NCBI RefSeq assembly: GCF_023015885.1
Contig: NZ_JALKBE010000006.1
Coordinates: 62,001 to 126,000, forward strand
Source of the DNA: Aliiroseovarius sp. S1123
GTDB lineage: Bacteria > Pseudomonadota > Alphaproteobacteria > Rhodobacterales > Rhodobacteraceae
Direction of reading: 5' to 3'
Length of the DNA: 64,000 nucleotides
Position numbers and translations under genes: made by a program. This document shows positions 18,301 to 26,135 of this stretch, in pieces. Every line of letters begins with the position of its first letter. The stretch's first letter is position 1. The notes below the pieces were generated by a model. That model was not told where the DNA came from and searched no databases. It worked only from the letters and a program-made list of their open reading frames with translations.

Positions 18301-18559
18301 TGATGCCCTGCACGATGGATTCCATCGGTTCGGTCACCAGCTTGGCGGCGTCTTCTGCCTTCAGACCCGGTGCCTGAATATGGATGTCCACCATGGGGAC
18401 CGAGATCTGCGGCTCTTCTTCCCGCGGCAGGCTGATCAGCGCCACAAGCCCAACGGCAAGGGCCGCCAAGATCATTAGGGGGGTCAGCGCCGAGCGGATG
18501 AACGCTTTCGTCAGCCCGCCCGCAATGCCCAGAGAGGGGGTGCTTGATTGATTACTCAT
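15353..18559 (-). CDS. RND-family efflux pump inner-membrane permease
   Basis: A 1068-residue proton-driven exporter of the AcrB/HAE superfamily. The N-terminal membrane helix is followed by REEEPQISVPMVDIHIQAPG, a porter domain, and the helix-4 motif GILVDDAIVVIENIARHW with the adjacent aspartates used for proton relay. The two repeats of porter and membrane domain give 12 helices, and a basic residue lies near the end of the last helix. It works with the adaptor encoded immediately upstream (8-base overlap) and an outer-membrane channel that is not in this window. Substrates are unknown; lack of metal-binding Met or His clusters argues against a Cus-type metal pump. Confidence 0.93.
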   Translation of the reverse strand: MSNQSSTPSLGIAGGLTKAFIRSALTPLMILAALAVGLVALISLPREEEPQISVPMVDIHIQAPGLKAEDAAKLVTEPMESIVQGINGVEHVYSQTSDDYALVMARFLVGTSADTAILRVHDKVRANMDRIPVGINEPLIVGRGIDDVAIVSLTLTPKPSAEQTTANDLTRIARKLQVELAKIQDVGLTYLVGESPEAIRIAPDPERLALYGVTLQQLVGKVQGANRAFNNGYIRDGGQQVMVATGQTLQASSDVANLLLTTRDNRPVYVRDVANVSFVPDTSDKIVANVTRNEAGEIIRTPAVTLAVAKRAGANAVVVAEEILHRVHMLEHDLIPDTVQIDVTRDYGETADEKANELLFHLGLATVSIVALVLFTIGWRESIVVAVVIPVTILLTLFAAWVMGYTLNRVSLFALIFSIGILVDDAIVVIENIARHWGMPDKADRVTKAIRAVAEVGNPTIVATLTVVAALLPMLFVSGLMGPYMSPIPANASAAMIFSFFVAVIITPWLMIKIAGKAPAHDHDDEGHHGGALGRIYASVARPLLKTKTISLTFLLVAAVISFGSLALIYTKDVTVKLLPFDNKSELSVVVDLPEGSSIEATDAVVQAVAREALEMHEVLSVQTHAGASAPFNFNGLVRHYYLRTQPHLGDVQILLDHKEHRERTSHEIALELRERVNQLDLPAGTNVKTVEPPPGPPVMATLLAEVYGPDADTRREAASKIRAAFDSVPFVVDVDDSFGEQPRRLRITISQDQLEFFGVQEQDVFSTLALLNHGQTVGYSHRGEGRYPIPIVVERDKADRVLDERFLSTPIPANALPGARGVVELGDVIEITEEKASYPIFRHNGRTAEMVTAEVAGAFEAPVYGMIAVAEQLDAMEWEDGTKPEIRMNGQPEDESIVTLLWDGEWEVTWVTFRDMGAAFAVALLGIYILVVMQFGSFKLPLVILTPIPLTFVGIIGGHWLFNAPFSAPSMIGFIALAGIIVRNSILLVDFIRHADPAKDKVETLIEAGAIRFKPILLTAVAAMIGAAVILADPIFQGLALSLLFGLLSSTLLTVLVIPAIYRVFRT

Positions 18560-19529
18560 GGCTGGCCACCACCTGTTCGCCTGCGGTCAGACCCGACAGG
18601 ATTTCAATCATTTCAAGATCGCCCATATGGCGCGATCCACCTGCGACAACGGTGCGGTGCGTATCGGTGCCATCCGCCGCCTGCACGGTGACGAAGTCCA
18701 ACCCCATGCGGGTCGAGACCGAGGACGCAGGCACCAGCAATGCCGTCGACTTGCCGACTGGCAGACGCACCAAAACGCGTGCGTCGACGAAGTCCGTCTC
18801 CATGCCTGCGAATTCCACGTCGACGATCACGCGACCGTTTTCAATCTGCGGGTAGAGCTTGGCGAGAACGCCGGTGGTTTCGCCCTCGTCGCTGCCAATT
18901 CGGATTTCAGCGCCCTCTTCAAGGTAGCTCGCATGACGTTCAGGCACGGCAAGGCGCAGAAAGAAACCACCGCCACCGATCTCGGCGATGCTTTCACCGG
19001 GCATGACGACAGACCCTTCGGTCAGAGGGACCTGAAGCACAGAGCCGCCGATCGGGGACAGCACAGCCCCTTCCGCTTCACGTTGTTTCAGAACGCTCCG
19101 CTCGGCCTGCGCGGTTCCGATCTGTCCCGTAATCACATCAACCCGTGTGCGCAGCTGATCCAGCTGCTGTGCAGTGGCGACCCCGCGCTTCAACAGGTCT
19201 TCGCCGCGCCGAAGATCGGCCGAGGCCGTATCCAGCTGAGACGCCAAAGAGGTCAGCGTCGCATCGATCGCGTTCAGTTGCAGGATCAGTTTTTCGTCCG
19301 TGATGCTGGCGATCTGTTGGCCCTTTTCGACTTTGGATCCCTCGGAGACGTTGATTGAAATGATCGTCCCCCCAAGTCGCGACCGCGCTTGGACACGGTC
19401 ACGCGCTTCGATCCGGCCAAAAACGGCTTTCCATTCTGTGACGTCAACATTCTGTGCGACGAAGGGCTCTTCGGCCATAGTCGCAAGTGGGAACAAGGCG
19501 ACCAATAGGGGCAAAACAATTTTACGCAT
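18552..19529 (-). CDS. RND efflux periplasmic adaptor (HlyD/MFP family)
   Basis: A 325-residue periplasmic membrane-fusion protein linking the RND permease to an outer-membrane channel. Signal peptide 1-19 (cleavage after MAE or nearby). The family pattern follows: beta strand, a lipoyl half-motif SRLGGTIISINVSEGSKVEKG, a coiled-coil hairpin about residues 75-140 (DATLTSLASQLDTASADLRR to RSVLKQREAEG), the second lipoyl half SPIGGSVLQVPLTEGSVV, then the beta-barrel and membrane-proximal domains. GGAG precedes ATG 19529. It overlaps the permease start, so the two are co-translated. No regulator gene is adjacent. Confidence 0.9.
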   Translation of the reverse strand: MRKIVLPLLVALFPLATMAEEPFVAQNVDVTEWKAVFGRIEARDRVQARSRLGGTIISINVSEGSKVEKGQQIASITDEKLILQLNAIDATLTSLASQLDTASADLRRGEDLLKRGVATAQQLDQLRTRVDVITGQIGTAQAERSVLKQREAEGAVLSPIGGSVLQVPLTEGSVVMPGESIAEIGGGGFFLRLAVPERHASYLEEGAEIRIGSDEGETTGVLAKLYPQIENGRVIVDVEFAGMETDFVDARVLVRLPVGKSTALLVPASSVSTRMGLDFVTVQAADGTDTHRTVVAGGSRHMGDLEMIEILSGLTAGEQVVASHE

Positions 19530-19826
19530 CGCAATCTCCTTTGCGGTGGATGGCCCAAACCATGTCCGTTGCTGTCGCGTGCAACACGTCCAGTGCCAGA
19601 GTGTGTCGTAACTATAGCCGAGTTACCCCGGCGTGAACTTGATCAGGATCAACGAATTCGAAATAGTGAATATGTTTAGCAGATGCAAGGGGTGATGACG
19701 GGAAACGGGCATGCCACCGCGACAGACGCCGAAAGGCACGCGCTCATAGCTTTGCGCTTTGTATCCGGGTTTTGGAGTAGCTTGGGGGGTGCGACATCAC
19801 CCAGGGAAGGGTGGTGTCGCAATGCA

Positions 19827-19854
19827 TGAAGCCCGCAATCGAGCGCGGGCTTCA
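19827..19854. terminator. Perfect 10-bp hairpin between RND and Hint genes
   Basis: TGAAGCCCGC (19827-19836) pairs with GCGGGCTTCA (19845-19854) around an 8-base loop. There is no long T-run on either side, so the terminator call is weak. Confidence 0.4.
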
Positions 19855-19926
19855 AACCATTTTCGGATCAGGTCGATGCGACAAGTGCAGCCTCGCGGTA
19901 CTTTGCAACGCGAGGGGCGACGGGAT

Positions 19927-19965
19927 CTTGGCGGGACCGTTTCTCACCGTTGAAAGCCCGCCAAG
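19927..19965 (-). terminator. Stem-loop directly downstream of the Hint gene
   Basis: CTTGGCGGG (19927-19935) and CCCGCCAAG (19957-19965) form a perfect 9-bp stem with a 21-base loop, 34 bases after the Hint-protein stop. There is no clear T-run; it may end or protect the transcript. Confidence 0.45.
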
Positions 19966-19998
19966 AAATCCCCCCACTTGCAGGAATTATGCGAAAAT

Positions 19999-21078
19999 TC
20001 AGCCCGCCAGAGGCATATGCTGAGAATTTGCAGAATTTTGGTCTGTGTGTTGGAAACCCTGTCGCAGAGCCTCGGAAAGTACTGCGCCCTCATATGCCTT
20101 CAACACAGGCGCTGCAGTTTGGTCATTCCACATTTCGGCGTGATCTTCCCGCGGGAACTTCGCTTCGATCTCGGCCAGAGCGTCATCCGACAGCATGGTC
20201 AGCGCTTGATCCCCAAGGAACAGGCTTTCCGCCGGGGCGCCATTGGCGATCAGCAGGTCATGCTTGTCCAGCAGGATGTGGAAATATTTGACCTCGGCAG
20301 GGCGTTTCTTGCCCTTGGCAAGATCGCCAAAGTCCAGATGCTTTGCGGCGACCAGTACTTCAGATACGCCAAACAGTGTTTCGGCCAGGTGGCCCTGGAC
20401 CAGAACACGGTGCTGAGGCGAGACCCAAAGGTCAGTGGTGGGTGTGCCATTGCCAAGCGCGCCAGCAGGGATGCACACCGGACGTGCGCTGGGGGTCAAC
20501 ATCAAGTCCACCAACGAGAATGTACGCGACCCGATCCATTTAATTGTTGCGGTCTGTCCGGATTCGAGCACGACGCGGTCTCCGCTCGCCAAGCTTTCGA
20601 CAGCAACAAAACCAGAATTGGTTTCGATCAAAGTTCCATTGCAAAAGCAAACAGGGGTCGGATCGGTATCAAGATCAACAAGCGTGATGTTCCCGTTTCC
20701 GAATTGTGCCCACGTCGCCGCAGTAATGGAGCCATCAGGAGCAAAAACAAGCTTAAGATCTGTCGGGTATCCTACGACCTCGATCTTTACAACAGTCGTG
20801 CCCTGAACGGCGCCCGGGACCTTGCCGTCGACCGGAAGTTCTCCTACGCCCTCGACAATAAATTCGTAGGCCACACCATCAATGACAACCATCGTATCGG
20901 GATCAGAGAGGCCACCATTTGCGTCCAGAATAAGATTACCTGCGGCATCTTCAGTGCCATCCAGATCGCCATCAGTGATGAAATAGAAAGTGAAGTCGGT
21001 TCCGGTGTCTAGATTCAGAACATTGTTGCCAGCACTAAATTTATTTTCGCGGCCATCATAAATTTGACTTTGTGCCAT
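19999..21078 (-). CDS. Hint (Hedgehog/intein) domain protein
   Basis: A 359-residue protein of a type abundant in Rhodobacteraceae. Residues about 1-135 form a variable beta-rich region without a signal peptide. From about residue 143 a Hint domain follows: CFCNGTLIETNSGFVAVESL, ASGDRVVLESGQTATIKWIG, then LWVSPQHRVLVQG and HILLDKHDLLIANGAPAESL. Hint domains can self-cleave at an N-terminal Cys or Ser; two Cys (CFC) are available here. In these bacteria such proteins may be exported by type I systems, but none is encoded nearby. GGAGAT precedes ATG 21078. It stands alone between two structured gaps. Confidence 0.88.
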   Translation of the reverse strand: MAQSQIYDGRENKFSAGNNVLNLDTGTDFTFYFITDGDLDGTEDAAGNLILDANGGLSDPDTMVVIDGVAYEFIVEGVGELPVDGKVPGAVQGTTVVKIEVVGYPTDLKLVFAPDGSITAATWAQFGNGNITLVDLDTDPTPVCFCNGTLIETNSGFVAVESLASGDRVVLESGQTATIKWIGSRTFSLVDLMLTPSARPVCIPAGALGNGTPTTDLWVSPQHRVLVQGHLAETLFGVSEVLVAAKHLDFGDLAKGKKRPAEVKYFHILLDKHDLLIANGAPAESLFLGDQALTMLSDDALAEIEAKFPREDHAEMWNDQTAAPVLKAYEGAVLSEALRQGFQHTDQNSANSQHMPLAG

Positions 21079-21532
21079 TCGAAATCTCCAACTAACCTAT
21101 TCATTGTAATGAGATACCTCTCGGTAATCTACAACAGGCCAAATTCATGAACCAAGCCCTAAGATTTTCGCAAATGAATCGCGAATTCTATCGTTAGGTA
21201 AAGTTTAAATGTGGCGCCTTTTTGGCGTTGGGCAGGCTGTTTGCAAAACACAACTATTAGGTGAGCGGGAAAAGGTGCCCTGACCGAGTCTCTGCCGTTT
21301 TTGCGCAAATGGGATAAAACTGCCCGACTCCACATCGAAGATTTATCAATGCGAGGTTGTAGGCGATTTTTCTTGCAAAACGCCTTTAGGGTTCATTTTA
21401 AATCAGACCTCTAGAAGTGCTTTACCATCCTTGCACATGCGTGACGGTGACGACAGGTCCTCGCTTTCAGATCTGGACATCGCGTTAACGATTTTCGGTC
21501 TGACCCAGAGGTCTGGAGCAGGGTGTATGGCG
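21079..21532. other. Intergenic, no supported gene
   Basis: A 454-base gap upstream of the Hint gene that should contain its promoter, and downstream of the XRE-cupin gene. An imperfect AGGCG...CGCCT stem (21361-21386) and CAGACCTC/GAGGTCTG repeats at 21404 and 21508 are visible, but the latter are about 100 bases apart and may be chance. Confidence 0.4.
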
Positions 21533-22147
21533 TTACAAGCCCAGTGACACCCACAGCACCTTCGCGTCTTCTTTGCTGGTCGAAATCAGCCCGTGCCCCA
21601 TGCGCGCGTCGTAATAGACGGAATCGCCGGGACCCAGATGCAGCGGGCGGTAGTGCTCGGTCACCAGCGTCAACTCGCCTGATAGGACGAACATGAACTC
21701 CTCGCCGTTGTGGCGCACCCAGTCGTCATATTCGGACACCTCACGCGCGGTGACGGTCGAGATATAGGGCACCATGCTTTTCGAGGTCAGCTCGTTGCAC
21801 AGCAATTCATGCGTGTAGGTCGGCGTTTTCTTGATCTCGCCTTGGCCGGCGCGGGTATAGTCACGGCGGCCCGAGATGTCCGTCTTCGCGGATTGCAGGA
21901 ACAGCTGCGGTGTCTCAAGTTCCAGCGTCTGCATTAGGCGACGAATGATGTCGAAGCTTGGGCGGGTCTGATTGTTTTCAATCTTTGACAGGGTCGAACG
22001 GCCGATCCCGGCGGCCCGCGCTGTGTCTTCCAGCGTCATCCCCTTCGCCTTTCGGGCCTCTCGAATCATGAGGCCCATGGCTTCTCCGTCGGGTGCGTCC
22101 GTGGGCTCATTGCCCGTCTGTGACGCGCTATTTGTGTCGGTCTCCAA
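21533..22147 (-). CDS. XRE-family regulator with cupin sensor domain
   Basis: A 204-residue DNA-binding protein. A helix-turn-helix spans about residues 27-80 (IREARKAKGMTLEDTARAAG, IGRSTLSKIENNQTRPSFD). A C-terminal cupin barrel spans about 125-200 (WVRHNGEEFMFVLSGELTLV and PLHLGPGDSVYYDARMGHG). This architecture is typical of amino-acid or polyamine catabolism regulators. It is divergent from the lpdA-lipA-gcv module, so control of glycine use is a reasonable inference. The start used is TTG 22147; an internal ATG at residue 24 would still leave the HTH complete, so the true start is uncertain. Confidence 0.88.
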   Translation of the reverse strand: METDTNSASQTGNEPTDAPDGEAMGLMIREARKAKGMTLEDTARAAGIGRSTLSKIENNQTRPSFDIIRRLMQTLELETPQLFLQSAKTDISGRRDYTRAGQGEIKKTPTYTHELLCNELTSKSMVPYISTVTAREVSEYDDWVRHNGEEFMFVLSGELTLVTEHYRPLHLGPGDSVYYDARMGHGLISTSKEDAKVLWVSLGL

Positions 22148-22250
22148 GCTTACCTACCGTCAATTTCCCCTTGTTCCCTCGCAGCTTAGTAATTGCTCGC
22201 AAAGCTGTCAAAGTATCCCGCTGCACACAATCCTTGCAATTTCCCCAAAA

Positions 22251-22292
22251 GTTTCCTAAGAGAAACAAGAAATCCCGAATAGGAAACTATTC
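22251..22292. promoter_or_regulatory. Inverted-repeat operator candidate of the glycine module
   Basis: GTTTCCTA (22251-22258) is repeated inverted as TAGGAAAC (22280-22287). The second copy also lies in a perfect repeat GAATAG-GAAA-CTATTC (22277-22292), and the first in GTTTC-N6-GAAAC (22251-22266). The site sits in the divergent gap between the XRE-cupin gene and lpdA, 46 bases before ATG 22338, and is the best candidate for that regulator's binding site. Confidence 0.5.
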
Positions 22293-22337
22293 CACAAAAT
22301 GCGCATTCATGAATGTGAACGGGAAGCGGAGGAACAC

Positions 22338-23714
22338 ATGTTTGACCTGATCGTGATCGGAGCAGGCCCCGGTGGCTATGTTGCCGCCATTCGTGCTGCG
22401 CAGTTGGGCCTGAAGGTTGCCTGTGTCGAAGGGCGCGGGTCGCTGGGTGGCACCTGCCTGAATGTGGGCTGCATCCCGTCGAAGGCGCTTCTGACCTCGT
22501 CTGGCAAATATGCTGAACTGTCACATCTGGCCGCACACGGGATCGCGGTCGAGGGCGCCTCGCTGGATCTGGGTGCCATGATGGCGCGTAAAGATAAGGT
22601 CGTTGGCGACCTGACCAAGGGCATTGCCTTCCTGTTCAAGAAGAACGGCGTCGAGCTGATCGAGGGCTGGGCGACCATTCCCACCGCGGGTCAGGTCAAA
22701 GTGGGCGACACTGTTCACGAAACCAAAAACATCCTGATTGCAACTGGTTCCGAGCCGACCCCGCTGCCGGGTGTCGAGATTGATGAGGTGGACGTGCTTA
22801 GCTCGACCGGCGCGCTGGCGCTGGACGCCGTGCCGGACCATCTGGTGGTGATCGGCGCGGGCGTCATCGGTCTGGAACTGGGTCAGGTCTGGGCGCGACT
22901 GGGCGCCAAGGTGACCGTCGTCGAGTATCTCGATCGCGTCCTGCCCGGCATTGACGGCGAGATCGCAAAGCTGGCGCAGCGCGCCCTGTCGAAGCGCGGG
23001 CTGAAGTTTCAGCTGGGCCGCGCTGTGAAGGCGGTTGAGGCGGGCGAGGGCGGTCTGTCCCTGACAGTTGAGCGTGTCGGCAAAGACACCGTCGACTCCA
23101 TTGAAGCCGACAAGGTTCTGGTGGCCATTGGCCGTCGCCCTGTCACCCGTGGTCTGGGGTTGGAAGCGCTGGGCGTCGAGGTCAACGAGCGCGGTTTCAT
23201 CCCGGTGGACGGCAGCTTCCAAAGCTCTGTCCCTGGCATCTATGCGATCGGCGACTGTGTGCCCGGCCCGATGCTGGCGCATAAAGCAGAAGAAGATGGC
23301 GTGGCCTGCGTGGAAGGTCTGGCCGGTCTGAAAGGCCACGTGGATTACGACAAGGTGCCGGGCGTGGTCTACACCGACCCCGAGGTTGCCTCGGTCGGGG
23401 CAACGGAAGAAGCGCTGAAAGAAGCAGGCACCGACTATATCAGCGGCAAGTTTACCTTCATGGCGAACTCGCGCGCGCGTTCGACCGGAGAAACGGACGG
23501 CGCGGTCAAGGTTCTGGCGTCGCCCAATGGCGTGCTGCTGGGGGCGCATATTTGTGGCGCCCACGGTGGCGATCTGATTGCCGAGCTGGTCTTGGCTATG
23601 GCGAAGGGGGCGACACTCACGGACGTGGCGGCAAGCTGTCACGCGCACCCGTCCATGGCTGAGGCCGTGAAAGAAGCCTGTCTGGACGCGCTGGGCCGCG
23701 CCATTCACGCGTAA
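22338..23714 (+). CDS. lpdA: Dihydrolipoyl dehydrogenase (L-protein)
   Basis: A 458-residue FAD/NAD disulfide oxidoreductase that reoxidises the dihydrolipoyl arm of GcvH during glycine cleavage, and possibly of other 2-oxo-acid complexes. The N-terminal FAD site is [19 protein letters not shown], the redox disulfide is [16 protein letters not shown], the NAD site is [20 protein letters not shown], and the C-terminal His-Glu pair is in [17 protein letters not shown] 22338 is chosen after GCGGAGGAACAC; an upstream ATG (22299) in frame would add a non-conserved tail. It is the first gene of the glycine module. Being next to lipA and gcvTHP suggests a copy dedicated to the glycine cleavage system. 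Confidence 0.95.
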   Translation: MFDLIVIGAGPGGYVAAIRAAQLGLKVACVEGRGSLGGTCLNVGCIPSKALLTSSGKYAELSHLAAHGIAVEGASLDLGAMMARKDKVVGDLTKGIAFLFKKNGVELIEGWATIPTAGQVKVGDTVHETKNILIATGSEPTPLPGVEIDEVDVLSSTGALALDAVPDHLVVIGAGVIGLELGQVWARLGAKVTVVEYLDRVLPGIDGEIAKLAQRALSKRGLKFQLGRAVKAVEAGEGGLSLTVERVGKDTVDSIEADKVLVAIGRRPVTRGLGLEALGVEVNERGFIPVDGSFQSSVPGIYAIGDCVPGPMLAHKAEEDGVACVEGLAGLKGHVDYDKVPGVVYTDPEVASVGATEEALKEAGTDYISGKFTFMANSRARSTGETDGAVKVLASPNGVLLGAHICGAHGGDLIAELVLAMAKGATLTDVAASCHAHPSMAEAVKEACLDALGRAIHA

Positions 23715-23724
23715 GGGGGCGACG

Positions 23725-24669
23725 ATGAACCAGATCCCCCGCCTGCGTCACCCGGAAAAGGCCCACAAGCCCGACAGCGCGATCCCGCGCAAACCCAGCT
23801 GGATTCGCAATAAGAAGATCGAAAGCGCCGAGTATTACGAGACCCGTCGCCTGATGCGGGATCACGATCTGGTCACCGTCTGCGAGGAAGCCGCATGCCC
23901 CAATGTGGGCGAATGCTGGTCCAAGCGCCATGCCACCATGATGATCATGGGCGAGATCTGTACCCGCGGGTGTAGCTTCTGCAACGTGTCGACCGGCCGC
24001 CCGGATGCGCTGGACGCGTTCGAGCCGGGCCGCGTTGCAGCTGCGGTCAAGAAGCTGGGGCTGCGTCACGTGGTGATCACCTCGGTCGATCGCGATGATC
24101 TGGCCGATGGCGGGGCAGGGCATATCGCCCAGACCATCCGCGCCGTGCGCCACCAAAACCCGGGCACCACTGTCGAAGTTCTGACCCCGGATTTTCTGGG
24201 CAAGGGCGACGCGGCAGATCAGGTGTTCGACGCTGCCCCCGACGTCTTCAATCACAATCTGGAAACCGTGCCGCGCCTGTATCCGACCGTGCGCCCCGGC
24301 GCGCGCTACTACCAGTCGCTGCGCCTGCTGGACGACGCCAAGCGTGCCAATCCCGGCATTTTCATCAAGTCCGGCCTGATGGTCGGTCTGGGAGAGACGA
24401 TGGCCGAGGTGAAACAAGTCATGGACGACCTGCGCGCCGCCAATGTCGATTTCCTGACCGTGGGCCAGTACCTGCAGCCCACCACCAAACACCACAAGAT
24501 CGACCGGTTCTGGACACCGGACGAATTCGCAAGTCTGGAACAAGCCGCCCGCGCCAAGGGGTTCCTTGGGGTCTCGGCCACGCCGCTGACGCGGTCGTCG
24601 TTCCATGCTGACGAAGATTTCGCGGCCCTCAAGCAAGCACGCCAAGTGGCGCTTGCGGGAAGGGCCTGA
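23725..24669 (+). CDS. lipA: Lipoyl synthase
   Basis: A 314-residue radical-SAM enzyme inserting two sulfurs into octanoyl groups on lipoyl domains such as GcvH Lys59. The auxiliary cluster cysteines are in [13 protein letters not shown], the radical-SAM CxxxCxxC is in [10 protein letters not shown], and the family-specific C-terminal serine is in [11 protein letters not shown]. It is 10 bases downstream of lpdA and probably co-transcribed. Its place inside a glycine module rather than beside lipB links cofactor assembly to glycine use. LipA could equally serve the rest of the cell; a second copy elsewhere cannot be judged from this window. Confidence 0.95.
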   Translation: MNQIPRLRHPEKAHKPDSAIPRKPSWIRNKKIESAEYYETRRLMRDHDLVTVCEEAACPNVGECWSKRHATMMIMGEICTRGCSFCNVSTGRPDALDAFEPGRVAAAVKKLGLRHVVITSVDRDDLADGGAGHIAQTIRAVRHQNPGTTVEVLTPDFLGKGDAADQVFDAAPDVFNHNLETVPRLYPTVRPGARYYQSLRLLDDAKRANPGIFIKSGLMVGLGETMAEVKQVMDDLRAANVDFLTVGQYLQPTTKHHKIDRFWTPDEFASLEQAARAKGFLGVSATPLTRSSFHADEDFAALKQARQVALAGRA

Positions 24670-24694
24670 CCGAGGACGCTAAAGGGAGGAAACC

Positions 24695-26065
24695 ATGGAA
24701 GCGTTGTCAAATTTTGTAGGCTGGATCAACGGGATTGTCTGGGGGCCACTGATGTTGGTCCTGATCCTGGGGGTCGGTCTGTTCCTTCAGGTTGGCTTGA
24801 AACTGATGCCAATCCTGAAAATCGGTAAAGGGTTTTCACTGTTGTGGAACGGCCGTACCGCACATGGTGACGGGCAGATTACGCCGTTTCAGGCGCTGAT
24901 GACCTCGCTGTCGGCGACCATCGGCACCGGTAACATCGCCGGCGTTGCGACTGCCGTGTTCTTGGGTGGCCCCGGCGCCCTGTTCTGGATGTGGATGACT
25001 GCGCTTGTGGGCATGGCCACCAAATACGCCGAGGCCGTCTGTGCGGTGAAATATCGTGAGCAGGACGAACTGGGCAACTACGTCGGTGGTCCGATGTACT
25101 ACATTAAGAACGGGCTGGGCAAAGGCTGGTACTGGCTGGCGCCTGCCTTTGCAGGCTTTGGTGCTATCGCAGCCTTCGGCATCGGTAACACGGTGCAGGC
25201 GAATGGTGTGGCCGACGTGCTGAACACCAACTTCGGCATTCCGGAAATCGGCACGGGCGTTGTCCTGATGATCCTGACCGGTGGCGTTGTGCTGGGTGGT
25301 ATTAGCCGCATCGGTGCCGTGGCCGAAAAACTGGTGCCGCTGATGGCTGTATCCTACATCCTGATCGGCCTTCTGGTTCTGCTTTTGAACGCCGGAGAGC
25401 TGGGCAACGCCCTGTCGCTGGTCTTTACCCACGCCTTCACCCCCTCGGCCGCCGAAGGTGGTTTTGCGGGCGCCGCCGTCTGGGCTGCGATCCGCTTTGG
25501 TGTGGCACGTGGCGTGTTCTCGAACGAAGCTGGTCTGGGCTCTGCGCCCATCGCCCACGCTGCAGCTGAAACTGCTGGTCCGGTGAACCAAGGTCTGATT
25601 GCCATGCTGGGAACCTTCATCGACACGATCATCGTCTGCTCGATTACTGGCCTTGCGATCATCGCGTCGGGGGCTTGGACCTCGGGTGAATCCGGTGCGG
25701 CGCTGACCTCGCTCGCTTTCGAGACAACCCTGCCGGGCTTCGGCGGCTACTTGATCGCTATCTCACTGTCGGTCTTTGCCTTTACCACCATCTTGGGCTG
25801 GTCCTATTATGGTGAAAAATGCGTCGAGTTCTTCCTGGGGGTAAAATCTCTGGTACCGTTCCGCATCCTGTGGTGCATCGCCGTGCCGCTGGGCGCGACC
25901 GCCAATCTGGGCTTCATCTGGCTGCTGGCCGATACGCTGAACGCCATGATGGCGATCCCGAACCTGATCGCCTTGGCCCTGCTGAGCCCGGTTGTCTTCA
26001 AGGTGACGAAGGAATTCTTTGCCTCGGGCGGCGCGACCGAGCCGGATCAGACCGCGGCTGAATAA
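24695..26065 (+). CDS. Sodium:alanine/glycine symporter (AGCS family)
   Basis: A 456-residue inner-membrane importer driven by sodium that brings in glycine and/or alanine. Family hallmarks: FQALMTSLSATIGTGNIAGV, AVFLGGPGALFWMWMTALVG, KYAEAVCAVKYRE and GPMYYIKNGLGKGW in the N-terminal third, RGVFSNEAGLGSAPIAHAAA in the middle and FTTILGWSYYGEKCVEF near the end. About 10-11 hydrophobic segments are visible. GGGAGGAAACC precedes ATG 24695. It lies between lipA and gcvT, so glycine is the likely main substrate here and the module covers uptake plus cleavage. Confidence 0.92.
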   Translation: MEALSNFVGWINGIVWGPLMLVLILGVGLFLQVGLKLMPILKIGKGFSLLWNGRTAHGDGQITPFQALMTSLSATIGTGNIAGVATAVFLGGPGALFWMWMTALVGMATKYAEAVCAVKYREQDELGNYVGGPMYYIKNGLGKGWYWLAPAFAGFGAIAAFGIGNTVQANGVADVLNTNFGIPEIGTGVVLMILTGGVVLGGISRIGAVAEKLVPLMAVSYILIGLLVLLLNAGELGNALSLVFTHAFTPSAAEGGFAGAAVWAAIRFGVARGVFSNEAGLGSAPIAHAAAETAGPVNQGLIAMLGTFIDTIIVCSITGLAIIASGAWTSGESGAALTSLAFETTLPGFGGYLIAISLSVFAFTTILGWSYYGEKCVEFFLGVKSLVPFRILWCIAVPLGATANLGFIWLLADTLNAMMAIPNLIALALLSPVVFKVTKEFFASGGATEPDQTAAE

Positions 26066-26073
26066 AGAAAAAA

Positions 26074-26101
26074 GCCGGGGGGTGGATGCTTGCCCCCCGG
26101 C
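26074..26101. terminator. Hairpin between the symporter gene and gcvT
   Basis: GCCGGGGGG (26074-26082) and CCCCCCGGC (26093-26101) form a perfect 9-bp stem. An A-tract precedes it on the plus strand, so read from the minus strand it looks like a full terminator, while the plus strand has no T-run. For the operon it more likely acts as a stability element. Confidence 0.5.
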
Positions 26102-26135
26102 CCCGACAATACCAATCGCGCCATAGGAGGCCGAC

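Larger units (their letters stand above)
19530..19998. other. Intergenic with several stem-loops, no gene
   Basis: The 469-base gap between two minus-strand genes holds the promoter of the RND operon (near 19550-19700, minus strand) and at least three GC-rich hairpins listed separately or here (CCTCGCG 19891-19897 with CGCGAGG 19909-19915). No ORF with native codon use is seen. Confidence 0.5.

Noticed and set aside
19978-21012. Plus-strand frame opposite the Hint gene
   Set aside because: The minus-strand Hint protein has a clear domain and a ribosome site; the plus frame has neither.
21404-21515. CAGACCTC / GAGGTCTG inverted repeat upstream of the Hint gene
   Set aside because: The arms are about 100 bases apart and only 8 bases long, so chance occurrence is likely.
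26060-26105. Terminator reading on the minus strand as evidence for an antisense gene
   Set aside because: No minus-strand gene with coding character lies upstream of it; the A-tract is explained as part of a plus-strand stem.
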